Shown piece after piece: positions 1 through 6,165 of a stretch of DNA of 9,769 nucleotides. Location: contig CAAFWT010000071.1 in the NCBI GenBank assembly GCA_900766785.1, forward strand, positions 1 to 9,769, given 5' to 3'. Under the pieces are notes generated by a model that worked only from the letters and a program-made list of their open reading frames with translations, ran no database searches and was not told where the DNA came from. This stretch comes from an uncultured Paraprevotella sp. (GTDB lineage: Bacteria > Bacteroidota > Bacteroidia > Bacteroidales > Bacteroidaceae). Each line of letters begins with the position of its first letter. Positions within the stretch are counted from its first letter, which is position 1. A program made the position numbers and the translations under genes.

Positions 1-1
1 C

Positions 2-379
2 CTAGAGGAACAGAAAGCCGTATCGATGCAGATGTTTGCCGATTCTGACTTCCCCGCCTTTGCCGCCGGAGAGATAGAGGCCAAGTATTCTTCTCCCATG
101 GAACTTCGTGAACACTTCATGACGATGAGAGACCGTCAGGATGAACTCAAGAGTCGCTTGCGTGCCCAGTTGATTTCCGTGGATGAGGCTATAGAGAAAC
201 TCAAGGCCGTGGGTGCTCCCACTCATCCCCGTGATATCTGTCTGTCTGCTGAACAGATGCGTGACACCATCATCCGTTCGCAACAGATACGTCGCAGATA
301 TACCATCTTTGATGTGGCAGTACGTATGGGTAAAATGCAGGAGTGGACAGACCTCCTGATGAACACACGGTTTGCTTGA
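2..379 (+). CDS. sn-glycerol-1-phosphate dehydrogenase (AraM/EgsA-like), C-terminal part
   Basis: The reading frame is open from the left edge (first visible residues LEEQKAVSMQMF) and ends at TGA 377-379, so only about 125 C-terminal residues are present; the internal ATG at 26 is not the real start. The segment is all-helical in character. It carries a VGAPT motif followed by a stretch ending QQIRRRYTIFDVA, which matches the C-terminal helical domain of iron/zinc-type sn-glycerol-1-phosphate dehydrogenases such as Bacillus AraM. Family members are cytoplasmic and interconvert dihydroxyacetone phosphate and sn-glycerol-1-phosphate with NAD(P)H. The Rossmann domain and metal ligands lie outside the window, so activity cannot be judged. 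The gene is followed 56 bp later by an organophosphate transporter and then a HAD phosphatase, and both support a phosphoglycerol substrate. The family call comes from recalled motifs, not from an alignment. Other members of the iron-containing alcohol dehydrogenase superfamily remain possible. Confidence 0.75.
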   Translation, partial: LEEQKAVSMQMFADSDFPAFAAGEIEAKYSSPMELREHFMTMRDRQDELKSRLRAQLISVDEAIEKLKAVGAPTHPRDICLSAEQMRDTIIRSQQIRRRYTIFDVAVRMGKMQEWTDLLMNTRFA

Positions 380-435
380 CAGACAACAGAATGGCTTACT
401 CCATAAACTAAAACTACTTTAGTAGCAAAAAGACA

Positions 436-1896
436 ATGAATACCACAAAGACCACCAAAAGTTTCCTTTATTGGCAATGGCGTACCATCATCGTCACGAT
501 GATAGGATATGCTCTGTTCTATTTCGTTCGCAAGAATTTCTCGTTTGCAATTCCCGGCCTGAGCGCGGAATACGGTATCACCAAGACCAGCTTTGGTATC
601 ATCATGACCCTCGTTACCATCGTGTATGGCCTGAGCCGATTCCTTAATGGCTATATGGCCGACCGTATGAATGCACGTTTCCATATGGCCATAGGACTCT
701 TGTTGTGTGCCATAGCCAACTATGCCTTCGGGTTTGGTGCCGACATCAGTGCGCTCATCACAGGAGAAGAGTCGGGTCCGCAGTTTACCAATATGATGGT
801 GCTGGTGTTCGGTATCATCCTCTTACTGAACAATCTCTTCCAAGGGAGCGGATTCCCTCCTTGTGCCCGACTGTTGAGCCATTGGATTCCTGCCAACCAA
901 CTGGCCACCAAGATGTCCATATGGAATACCTCACATTCCGTGGGTGCCAGCATCGTGGCCATTCTCTGTGGTTATGTCATGGGCACTTTGGGCATGAATA
1001 TGGCAGCCAACCCTGAGATAGTGGCTTCCATAGCTGCCAATCTTCATGTGGACATGGCCGATGCAGAACGCATGCAAAGTGTCATAGAGTCGGCCTCCCA
1101 TTATGGTGCATGGCGATGGTGTTTCTGGATTCCTGCTACCATAGCGCTGGCTGGCTCCCTGTTTATCTTCGCCTTTCTGCGCGACACACCTTCTTCCGTT
1201 GGACTTGAGGAGATACATCGGATCAACAAGAAAGGCAATGAAGGTGGAGCAGAGTATAAGGCTTTCCTGCGCAAGATGGTGTTTCGCAACCGCTGGATAT
1301 GGATTCTGGGCATCTCAAACTTCCTGGTCTATATAGTCCGCTTCGCTGTCCTCGACTGGGGACCTACCTTCCTCAAGGAGGCACGCGGCATGAGCCTGTC
1401 TGATGCAGGATGGACAGTGGCCGTATTTGAGATCTTCGGCATCCTGGGAACACTCTGTTTCGGATGGCTCACCGACCGCTTCCTGCATGGTAAAGCCCAT
1501 CGTACCTGTCTGTTCTGTATGCTCGGAGTGGCTGTGTTTATGGGCATCTTCCTTGTCCTTCCCTCCACCACACCATCATGGTTTATGGTGATAATACTTG
1601 CCATGGCAGGATTCTGCATCTATGGACCTCAGGCACTCATCGGTATCTCGGCAGCCAATCAAGCCACTAACCGTGCTGCTGCCACTGCCAATGGTTTGGT
1701 GGGACTGTTCGGTTATGCCAGCGGACTCGTCTCCGGTGTGGGAGTGGGCATGTTTGTTGACCTGATGAATAAGGTCAATCCAGAGAAGAGTTGGGACTAT
1801 GTGTTCATGGGAATGATAGGAGTGGCATTGTTAGGTGTGATTACCTTTAGCACCATGTGGAAAGCAAAAGCAGACGGCTATGGATCAGAAGACTAA
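436..1896 (+). CDS. MFS organophosphate:phosphate antiporter (GlpT/UhpT-like, OPA family)
   Basis: This is a 486-residue inner-membrane protein with about 12 hydrophobic segments. OPA-family hallmarks are visible: FVRKNFSFA in TM1 (R32, matching substrate-binding Arg45 of E. coli GlpT), SGFPPCARLLSHW (138-150), WNTSHSVG (H167, matching GlpT His165), and VRFAVLDWGPTFLKE in TM7 (R302, matching Arg269). The family exchanges glycerol-3-phosphate, hexose phosphates or similar organophosphates for cytoplasmic phosphate. Two oddities stand out. The TM2 position that is Lys80 in GlpT (YGFSKF) is Arg68 here (YGLSRF). There are also extra polar stretches around residues 105-118 and 186-222, the latter probably a long loop between TM5 and TM6. 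The start is the ATG at 436 in an A-rich context with no clear ribosome binding site, normal for Bacteroidetes. It sits between a G1P-dehydrogenase-like gene and a HAD phosphatase that overlaps its 3' end. Family assignment is firm; the substrate is inferred. Confidence 0.93.
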   Translation: MNTTKTTKSFLYWQWRTIIVTMIGYALFYFVRKNFSFAIPGLSAEYGITKTSFGIIMTLVTIVYGLSRFLNGYMADRMNARFHMAIGLLLCAIANYAFGFGADISALITGEESGPQFTNMMVLVFGIILLLNNLFQGSGFPPCARLLSHWIPANQLATKMSIWNTSHSVGASIVAILCGYVMGTLGMNMAANPEIVASIAANLHVDMADAERMQSVIESASHYGAWRWCFWIPATIALAGSLFIFAFLRDTPSSVGLEEIHRINKKGNEGGAEYKAFLRKMVFRNRWIWILGISNFLVYIVRFAVLDWGPTFLKEARGMSLSDAGWTVAVFEIFGILGTLCFGWLTDRFLHGKAHRTCLFCMLGVAVFMGIFLVLPSTTPSWFMVIILAMAGFCIYGPQALIGISAANQATNRAAATANGLVGLFGYASGLVSGVGVGMFVDLMNKVNPEKSWDYVFMGMIGVALLGVITFSTMWKAKADGYGSED

Positions 1897-2710
1897 GGAG
1901 ATGCTTCGTGGCATACGCCACGTGGCCTTGGATATGGATGGCACTATTTATATGGGGAGCACGCTCTTCCCCTTCACCATCCCTTTCCTGGAGAGATTGA
2001 AACAAATGGGAATCACCTACTCCTTTCTGACAAACAATCCCAGCAGGAGCATAGATGCTTATCTGCAGAAACTCGAGCACATGGGAATCCATGCCACAGA
2101 GAAGGAGATCTATAACACCACCATAGCCACTATCGACTATATTCGCAGCCATTACCCGGAGGCCCGTAAGCTCTTCCTGCTGGGAACGCCCAGCATGACG
2201 GAGCAATTCCTCAAGGCTGGATTCATCTCCACAGCAGACGACCCCGATGATGTTCCCGATATAGTGGTGGCTGCCTTTGATATGACCCTGACCTACAGCA
2301 GAGCCTGTAGGGCCGCATGGTGGATAAAGCAAGGACTGCCTTACATTGCCACCAATCCTGATTTCGTCTGTCCCACCAACGAGCGCACCATACTGGTGGA
2401 CTGTGGAAGCATCTGCCGCATGCTCGAAACAGCTGGCGGACGCAAGCCCGATATCACCCTCGGCAAGCCCGACCCCAACATGCTGTTAGGCATTCAGCAG
2501 CAGATGGGTCTCCGAGCAGAGGAAATCTGTATGGTGGGCGACCGTATCTATACGGATATTGCCATGGCTCATAATGCCGGCGCGGTGGGATGTCTGGTTC
2601 TCTCTGGGGAAACCACGATGGAAGTGGCACGTGAGGCACCTCGTCAGCCCGACCTCATAGCACGAGACATCCAACAGCTGGGCGAATGGTTGGCTGAGAG
2701 TAGAGCATGA
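1880..2710 (+). CDS. HAD-IIA family sugar/glycerol phosphatase (NagD/AraL-type)
   Basis: This is a 276-residue cytoplasmic protein, the usual length for the HAD-IIA subfamily. The core motifs are complete: motif I DMDGT (nucleophile D18, acid/base D20), motif II TNN (T51-N53) followed by PSR, motif III LGKPDP (K196), and motif IV GDRIYTD (D221, D226), which binds magnesium. The C2-type cap lies between motifs II and III (about 75-190). Family members dephosphorylate small phosphorylated metabolites such as sugar phosphates, glycerol phosphates, pyridoxal phosphate or nucleotides. The ATG at 1880 lies inside the transporter gene, giving a 17-bp overlap in another frame, so translational coupling is likely. 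In Bacillus subtilis the ara operon also contains both an AraL phosphatase of this class and the G1P dehydrogenase AraM, which makes a shared pathway here plausible. The exact substrate cannot be read from the sequence. Confidence 0.92.
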   Translation: MDQKTKEMLRGIRHVALDMDGTIYMGSTLFPFTIPFLERLKQMGITYSFLTNNPSRSIDAYLQKLEHMGIHATEKEIYNTTIATIDYIRSHYPEARKLFLLGTPSMTEQFLKAGFISTADDPDDVPDIVVAAFDMTLTYSRACRAAWWIKQGLPYIATNPDFVCPTNERTILVDCGSICRMLETAGGRKPDITLGKPDPNMLLGIQQQMGLRAEEICMVGDRIYTDIAMAHNAGAVGCLVLSGETTMEVAREAPRQPDLIARDIQQLGEWLAESRA

Positions 2711-2735
2711 AGACTGATTTACTTATTTATTAAAT

Positions 2736-3170
2736 ATGTTGTATATGAAGAAGAAAGGTGTTTTGCTGTTCTGTGTTTTTTTCTTGAGCATCATGTGCTT
2801 CTGCATTCAAGCCGAGGCACATTGCACCTGCAAGGAGGTTGCAAAAGCAGATAGTGTGTATTCCGTGGTTGACGAACTGCCTCAGTTCCCTGGTGGCGAC
2901 GTAGCTCTCATGACTTTTCTTTCCAAGAACTTACGTTATCCGGATGCCATGCTTAAGGAGAAGAAGTCGGGCCGTGTTATGGCCTATTTTGTTGTAAGCA
3001 AGAAAGGTAAGATTTCAGACGTATCTATCAAGAAGACCCCAGATGAGGGCTTCAATGAGGAGGTTATTCGTGTCCTGACGGCAATGCCTAAGTGGAAACC
3101 TGCGATAAAGGATGGCAAGAAGGTCTCTTCCGGAATGACTCTTCCCATCATGTTCCGCCTTCCCAAATAA
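2736..3170 (+). CDS. Exported single-domain TonB C-terminal (TonB_C) protein
   Basis: This 144-residue protein (141 if the equally good ATG at 2745 is used) starts with a signal peptide. The n-region is MKKKG, followed by a hydrophobic stretch LLFCVFFLSIM and a likely cleavage after QAEA near residue 28. The rest is one TonB_C domain (about 43-144). It shows the Bacteroidetes lead-in VDELPQFPGGDVALMTFL, then LRYPDAM, GRVMAYFVV, and the diagnostic VLTAMPKWKPAIKDGK ending in PIMFRL. In TonB this fold contacts the TonB box of outer-membrane receptors. Here there is no retained membrane anchor or proline-rich spanning arm, so the protein cannot act as a normal energy transducer; a periplasmic adaptor or binding role is an inference. 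The residues around the cleavage site include several cysteines (C21, C23, C30, C32), so a lipoprotein is conceivable, but no clean lipobox is seen. It lies 25 bp after the HAD gene, probably on the same transcript, and is followed by a hairpin terminator. Confidence 0.88.
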   Translation: MLYMKKKGVLLFCVFFLSIMCFCIQAEAHCTCKEVAKADSVYSVVDELPQFPGGDVALMTFLSKNLRYPDAMLKEKKSGRVMAYFVVSKKGKISDVSIKKTPDEGFNEEVIRVLTAMPKWKPAIKDGKKVSSGMTLPIMFRLPK

Positions 3171-3198
3171 GCATATAGGCATGTTCTAATTCATGTTT

Positions 3199-3238
3199 CA
3201 GGAGGCTAAAGCGTTTGTCTTAGCCTCCTGCATTGTTT
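3199..3238 (+). terminator. Rho-independent-type terminator after the TonB-domain gene
   Basis: An 11-bp perfect inverted repeat, CAGGAGGCTAA (3199-3209) and TTAGCCTCCTG (3220-3230), encloses a 10-nt loop and is followed by a loose T-rich stretch (CATTGTTTTC). It starts 28 bp after the TonB-domain stop codon and would close the dehydrogenase-transporter-phosphatase-TonB transcript. The T tract is imperfect, but the stem is strong. Confidence 0.8.
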
Positions 3239-3240
3239 TC

Positions 3241-3549
3241 AGAAACGTTCTCGAGCACCAGTGCTTTCCTGTTGATAATCAGTTCTATTCAGTATCCTTT
3301 TCAGTTTATGTTAATTGACACTGGAGTTTCAAGCGGCTGATACTGGAGTTTCTTCTGCTTGAAACTGTATCTGCAACTGATTGGCTTTTTCCACGTATCC
3401 GGTTGATGGCGATGATGTATTCGTCCAGTTCCACCTCTTGATTCACACCGCCAGTCTCTTACAAAGTGTAGTATTAGCACTTCTTACCATGTCCTTCGGC
3501 TCTTTTCTGTGGCTAATGACCGATACCAGATAAATGAAAATAGGACTCC
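3241..3549. other. Intergenic stretch without a supported gene
   Basis: No reading frame here has both a start and convincing protein character. On the - strand there is a 50-codon open stretch without an ATG (about 3309-3458, stop TAA at 3306-3308) reading VNQEVELDEYIIAINRIRGK near its start. It looks mildly protein-like, but I do not recognise it. It could be a decayed gene end or chance. The stretch also holds the short repeat cluster at 3317-3366. The last part leads into the amidase promoter. Confidence 0.5.
3317..3366. repeat. Short direct and inverted repeat cluster
   Basis: A 14-bp direct repeat GAYACTGGAGTTTC occurs at 3317-3330 and 3339-3352, with one C/T difference and a 22-bp offset. 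The first copy also starts a perfect 10-bp inverted repeat, AGTTTCAAGC (3325-3334) with GCTTGAAACT (3357-3366). The cluster could form a hairpin with a 22-nt loop. It lies far from both flanking genes (about 145 bp after the TonB-domain gene and 220 bp before the amidase). Function is unknown. Confidence 0.6.
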
Positions 3550-3585
3550 TTTGTTTGTACAAACAGCTATTTTCCACTAACTTTG
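3550..3585 (+). promoter_or_regulatory. Bacteroidetes-type promoter of the amidase gene
   Basis: A -7 box TAACTTTG (3578-3585) matches TAnnTTTG exactly. A -33 box TTTG (3554-3557) lies 20 bp upstream, the spacing expected for the Bacteroidetes primary sigma factor; another TTTG sits at 3550-3553. Transcription would begin a few bases after the -7 box, at or next to the ATG at 3590, so the mRNA may be leaderless or nearly so. Confidence 0.8.
3552..3565. promoter_or_regulatory. 14-bp palindrome overlapping the -33 box (candidate operator)
   Basis: TGTTTGTACAAACA is a perfect palindrome with no spacer. It covers the -33 TTTG (3554-3557) of the amidase promoter, where a bound repressor would block RNA polymerase. 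No regulator gene is in the window. A chance palindrome made from the repeated TTTG and its complement cannot be excluded. Confidence 0.45.
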
Positions 3586-3589
3586 CATT

Positions 3590-5044
3590 ATGAAACGTAT
3601 TCCACTGCTTCTTCTGATATTTATCCTTTCGGTATCCTGCTTTTCCCGTCAGCTGCGCCCTCTGGTTTGGGTCTTGGATGCAGGACATGGTGGTAAGGAC
3701 CAAGGCACTTGCCTGAAAAATGTATTGGAGAAGGATCTTACTCTGAATCTTACCAATCGCGTAGCAGAACTGATACGAAAGCACAAACCAGGTATAAAAC
3801 TTATCCTTACACGCACGGATGACACCTTCGTTTCGCTTGACGAACGTTGCCAGATAGCTAATCGCAACCGTGCCGATCTCTTCTTGAGTATTCACATCAA
3901 CTTTGCCCAAAACAATCGCTTGCTATCTGGTACGGAGACATTTCACGCAAACAAAAAAGGGGCAAAGAGTATCGTACAGGCAAGTCATCTGGAACGCAAT
4001 GCAGATAAGAGCGAATTGCTGGCATGGCTGTTGCAGAAGAGTTATTACGAATCAGGCCGACCTGCCGACCGTGGAGCCCGAGCCAGTAACCTGTATGTGC
4101 TTTTAAATACGGAGATGCCTGCAGCGCTCACCGAGGTGGGATTCCTCAGTAATGTGAGTGATGCCGCTTATCTCCAGAGCGAACGTGGACAGAAGCAGAT
4201 AGCCCTGGATATCTATAATGCTCTTAATGAATATTATACGACCACGCAGGCCAATACACACTTGCGCACACTACGCACTCTGAGACAGTCGCTCGGCACC
4301 AACAGCGGACTGAAAGTTGACCGTCTGCGTAATGAGGTGTCCTCCACAGACAATGTCTCATCTGATGATTCCCGGTTTACAGCACAGACCCTGTCTCCTG
4401 ACCAGCTGTCCTCATCGGTAACGGACCCTGCGAATGGTATCACCGTAGATGATACAACGGCCGCCTATGGTTCCTCGTCTGCTCAGGTGGATCCTCCTGG
4501 CTCAGAAGCTGCCATCAGGAAAATGTTTGCTCAAAAAGAACCACCAGGTTCGGAAGCCGCCATCAAGAGACTGTTTGCACAAAGAAGAGCTCTCGGTTCG
4601 GCTGCAGACAGCACGAAGCAGGTTGTTCCTGTCAATCCAGCCAATCCTGTAGCAGACAGCACGAAGCAGGTTGCCCCAGCCAATCCTGTAGCCGACTCCA
4701 CGAAACCAGTTGTCCCAGCCAATCCTGTAGATGACTCGGTATCAGATACCAAGAATTCGGTTCCACAAGCTGCCCAACCAGACAGTGTACCCATCTTCAG
4801 TGTTCAACTCTTTTCCGTAACCAAGGAAATCAAGGCAGGAGATTCGCGGCTCAAAGGACTTGCTCCAGTAAAGATACTGCATAAGGGCAATGTGTATAAG
4901 GTGCTCTATGGTGGCAGTAAGGATTACCTGGAGGCACGCAGGAGTCTGGAAAAGACAAAGGAACTGTTCCCCGATGCCTTTATCGTGGCTTATATAGGTG
5001 ACCGTGCCATTTCTACGGCTGAAGCCTTGCAGATGATCCGTTGA
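3590..5044 (+). CDS. Secreted N-acetylmuramoyl-L-alanine amidase (Amidase_3) with repeat linker and SPOR-like C-terminus
   Basis: This is a 484-residue cell-wall hydrolase that cuts the amide bond between N-acetylmuramic acid and L-alanine in peptidoglycan. A hydrophobic signal peptide (1 to about 20) includes a cysteine at 17 in a weak lipobox-like context. The Amidase_3 domain spans about 25-216. The zinc ligands are visible as H33 in DAGHGG, E47 in LEKDLT and H102 in SIHIN, with the catalytic E182 in TEVGFLSN. Residues 220-400 form a Ser/Asp/Pro-rich disordered linker with two tandem repeat arrays. Residues 402-475 (from IFSVQLFSV) resemble a SPOR domain, which binds denuded septal glycan, suggesting a role in daughter-cell separation. 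The start is the only ATG near the promoter and gives a clean signal peptide. The gene appears monocistronic. Its last 32 bp overlap the oppositely oriented LOG-family gene. The amidase assignment is firm; the SPOR call is from pattern only. Confidence 0.95.
   Translation: MKRIPLLLLIFILSVSCFSRQLRPLVWVLDAGHGGKDQGTCLKNVLEKDLTLNLTNRVAELIRKHKPGIKLILTRTDDTFVSLDERCQIANRNRADLFLSIHINFAQNNRLLSGTETFHANKKGAKSIVQASHLERNADKSELLAWLLQKSYYESGRPADRGARASNLYVLLNTEMPAALTEVGFLSNVSDAAYLQSERGQKQIALDIYNALNEYYTTTQANTHLRTLRTLRQSLGTNSGLKVDRLRNEVSSTDNVSSDDSRFTAQTLSPDQLSSSVTDPANGITVDDTTAAYGSSSAQVDPPGSEAAIRKMFAQKEPPGSEAAIKRLFAQRRALGSAADSTKQVVPVNPANPVADSTKQVAPANPVADSTKPVVPANPVDDSVSDTKNSVPQAAQPDSVPIFSVQLFSVTKEIKAGDSRLKGLAPVKILHKGNVYKVLYGGSKDYLEARRSLEKTKELFPDAFIVAYIGDRAISTAEALQMIR
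4493..4588 (+). repeat. Two 16-codon tandem repeats in the amidase linker (PPGSEAAI units)
   Basis: Residues 302-317 (PPGSEAAIRKMFAQKE) and 318-333 (PPGSEAAIKRLFAQRR) are adjacent copies. In the first eight codons the peptide is identical, yet the DNA differs at five codons (cct/cca twice, ggc/ggt, tca/tcg, gct/gcc), all silent. This marks an old duplication whose peptide has been kept. The units look like short amphipathic helices within an otherwise disordered linker. Confidence 0.85.
4604..4729 (+). repeat. Three ADSTK-type tandem repeats in the amidase linker
   Basis: Residues 339-354, 355-367 and 368-380 each begin ADSTK and end NPV. The unit is 13 codons (39 bp); the first copy carries three additional codons. 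Copies one and two share an identical 17-base DNA start (GCAGACAGCACGAAGCA), and copies two and three share the 14-base end CCAGCCAATCCTGT. This indicates a more recent expansion than the neighbouring 16-codon repeats. The repeats are Pro/Val-rich and probably work as a spacer. Confidence 0.85.
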
Positions 5045-6137
5045 GTACGTCGGCTATTTCACGTTCACTGTCTGTCAGACATAATATGAGGTTCTGATAT
5101 TTCCCTCGTTCTACCATGTCCATCATCAATGGCCAGATGGGGATTTCGTGCGTCCAGAAATCTCGGCCCATGAATATCATGGGACTGGCGTAACCAAAGG
5201 TAAGATAGTGGTTCTGAACAGCCTCCTGGAAGATTTCCTGCAGGGTGCCTGCACTTCCGGGAGTGTAGATGATACCTCCGCGTGCGATGGAGAGGATGCC
5301 ATCCTCGCGTATGCTGTTGTCGAAGTATTTGGCTATCATGGTGGCAAGTGGAGTGGATGGTTCATGACCATAGAGCCAGGTGGGAATCCCCAGACTGTTA
5401 TAGTCCAGCTGTGGATAGCGCCGGTGTACCTCCCAGGCCGTCTCCAACCATCCCTCATCGGTGTATTTCTGTGCCCTGTTCATGATTCTGTGAGCTTCTT
5501 TCAGTTCGCTGTCGTCTCTTCCTGCCATCCAGGCACCCAGATGAGTGGCCTCCATGGCACCAGGTCCTCCTCCGGTAATCATCAGGAATCCTTGTTCTGT
5601 GAGATGCTTGCTCAGCATGGCCACCCTGAGGTATGTGGCATCTCCTCTGAGCAGCCCATGTCCTCCCATCACTCCCACAAGCTTATGCTCATCATAATGA
5701 GAAAGGACCTCCCTGAGACAGTCGCTTATGCTGTGATCGTGCATGGAACGTGCCAGGGTTTCCTTCACATTACTGGCATGTTTGCCCATCTTCAGGTAGT
5801 GACGATAGACACGTCCGTCATAACATGAATGGTAACTGTGAGGGTCCTCGGGGGAATAACCCTCGTAGAGTTCCTCGGGAGTGTAGAGACGATTCCTGTA
5901 ATGAAATGTCTCACCCATGTCGGGCAAGAAGAGGCAGTCCTTGGAAAGCTTCTTCAGTCCCAGTGGCAAGGTGCACCCGATGAAGAGACAGTCCCTGTAA
6001 GTATGCTCAAGGGCCAACTTCGTCTCAGCAGTCAGATTGACACTCTGGAAGGCACATCTTCGTATCTCCGTCTGTTCCTGGTGAAGGACTCGTGCCACTT
6101 CCCAGTCATCCTTTATCTGTAAGTAGTTCTCACTCAT
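5013..6137 (-). CDS. LOG-family Rossmann-fold protein, PpnN-like nucleotide 5'-monophosphate nucleosidase candidate
   Basis: This is a 374-residue soluble protein. The Rossmann core begins near 150 with GVMGGHG (155-161). ITGGGPGAMEA (187-197) and PGSAGTLQE (293-301, E301) follow. These are the two signature motifs of the LOG / 'lysine decarboxylase-like' family, whose members hydrolyse the N-glycosidic bond of nucleoside or cytokinin monophosphates; E. coli PpnN is the longer bacterial example. The usual second motif is PGGxGTxxE, so the second Gly is Ser (S295) here. An N-terminal region of about 130 residues (RDCLFIGC, LFLPDM, LYTPEELYEGY) precedes the core and is absent from short LOG proteins. 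The ATG at 6137 is preceded by a TAnnTTTG promoter box about 20 bp upstream. The 3' end overlaps the amidase gene by 32 bp in antisense. Substrate and enzymatic activity are inferred from the family only. Confidence 0.85.
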   Translation of the reverse strand: MSENYLQIKDDWEVARVLHQEQTEIRRCAFQSVNLTAETKLALEHTYRDCLFIGCTLPLGLKKLSKDCLFLPDMGETFHYRNRLYTPEELYEGYSPEDPHSYHSCYDGRVYRHYLKMGKHASNVKETLARSMHDHSISDCLREVLSHYDEHKLVGVMGGHGLLRGDATYLRVAMLSKHLTEQGFLMITGGGPGAMEATHLGAWMAGRDDSELKEAHRIMNRAQKYTDEGWLETAWEVHRRYPQLDYNSLGIPTWLYGHEPSTPLATMIAKYFDNSIREDGILSIARGGIIYTPGSAGTLQEIFQEAVQNHYLTFGYASPMIFMGRDFWTHEIPIWPLMMDMVERGKYQNLILCLTDSEREIADVLNGSSARLQP

Positions 6138-6157
6138 GTTTTCCTATGTTCTACGCA

Positions 6158-6165
6158 CAAATTTA
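6158..6165 (-). promoter_or_regulatory. -7 promoter box of the LOG-family gene
   Basis: On the - strand TAAATTTG is an exact TAnnTTTG match, 20 bp before the ATG at 6137. It implies a 5' leader of about 15 nt. No TTTG is seen at the ideal -33 spacing, so the promoter is only half supported. Confidence 0.55.

Noticed and set aside
414..425. Small inverted repeat CTACTTTAGTAG before the transporter
   Set aside because: The 5-bp arms with a 2-nt gap are too short for a terminator, and this position lies inside an apparent operon.
3443..3910. 155-codon - strand open frame running across the amidase start
   Set aside because: It overlaps the amidase promoter, signal peptide and zinc-binding region, which are strongly supported. 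Its translation has no recognisable domain.
4493..4729. Linker repeats considered as a CRISPR-like array
   Set aside because: The units are adjacent, in frame and coding, without unique spacers; they are protein repeats in the amidase.
5148..5828. 226-codon + strand open frame inside the LOG-family gene
   Set aside because: The opposite strand encodes the clear GGGPGAMEA and PGSAGT motifs. This frame has no motif of its own.
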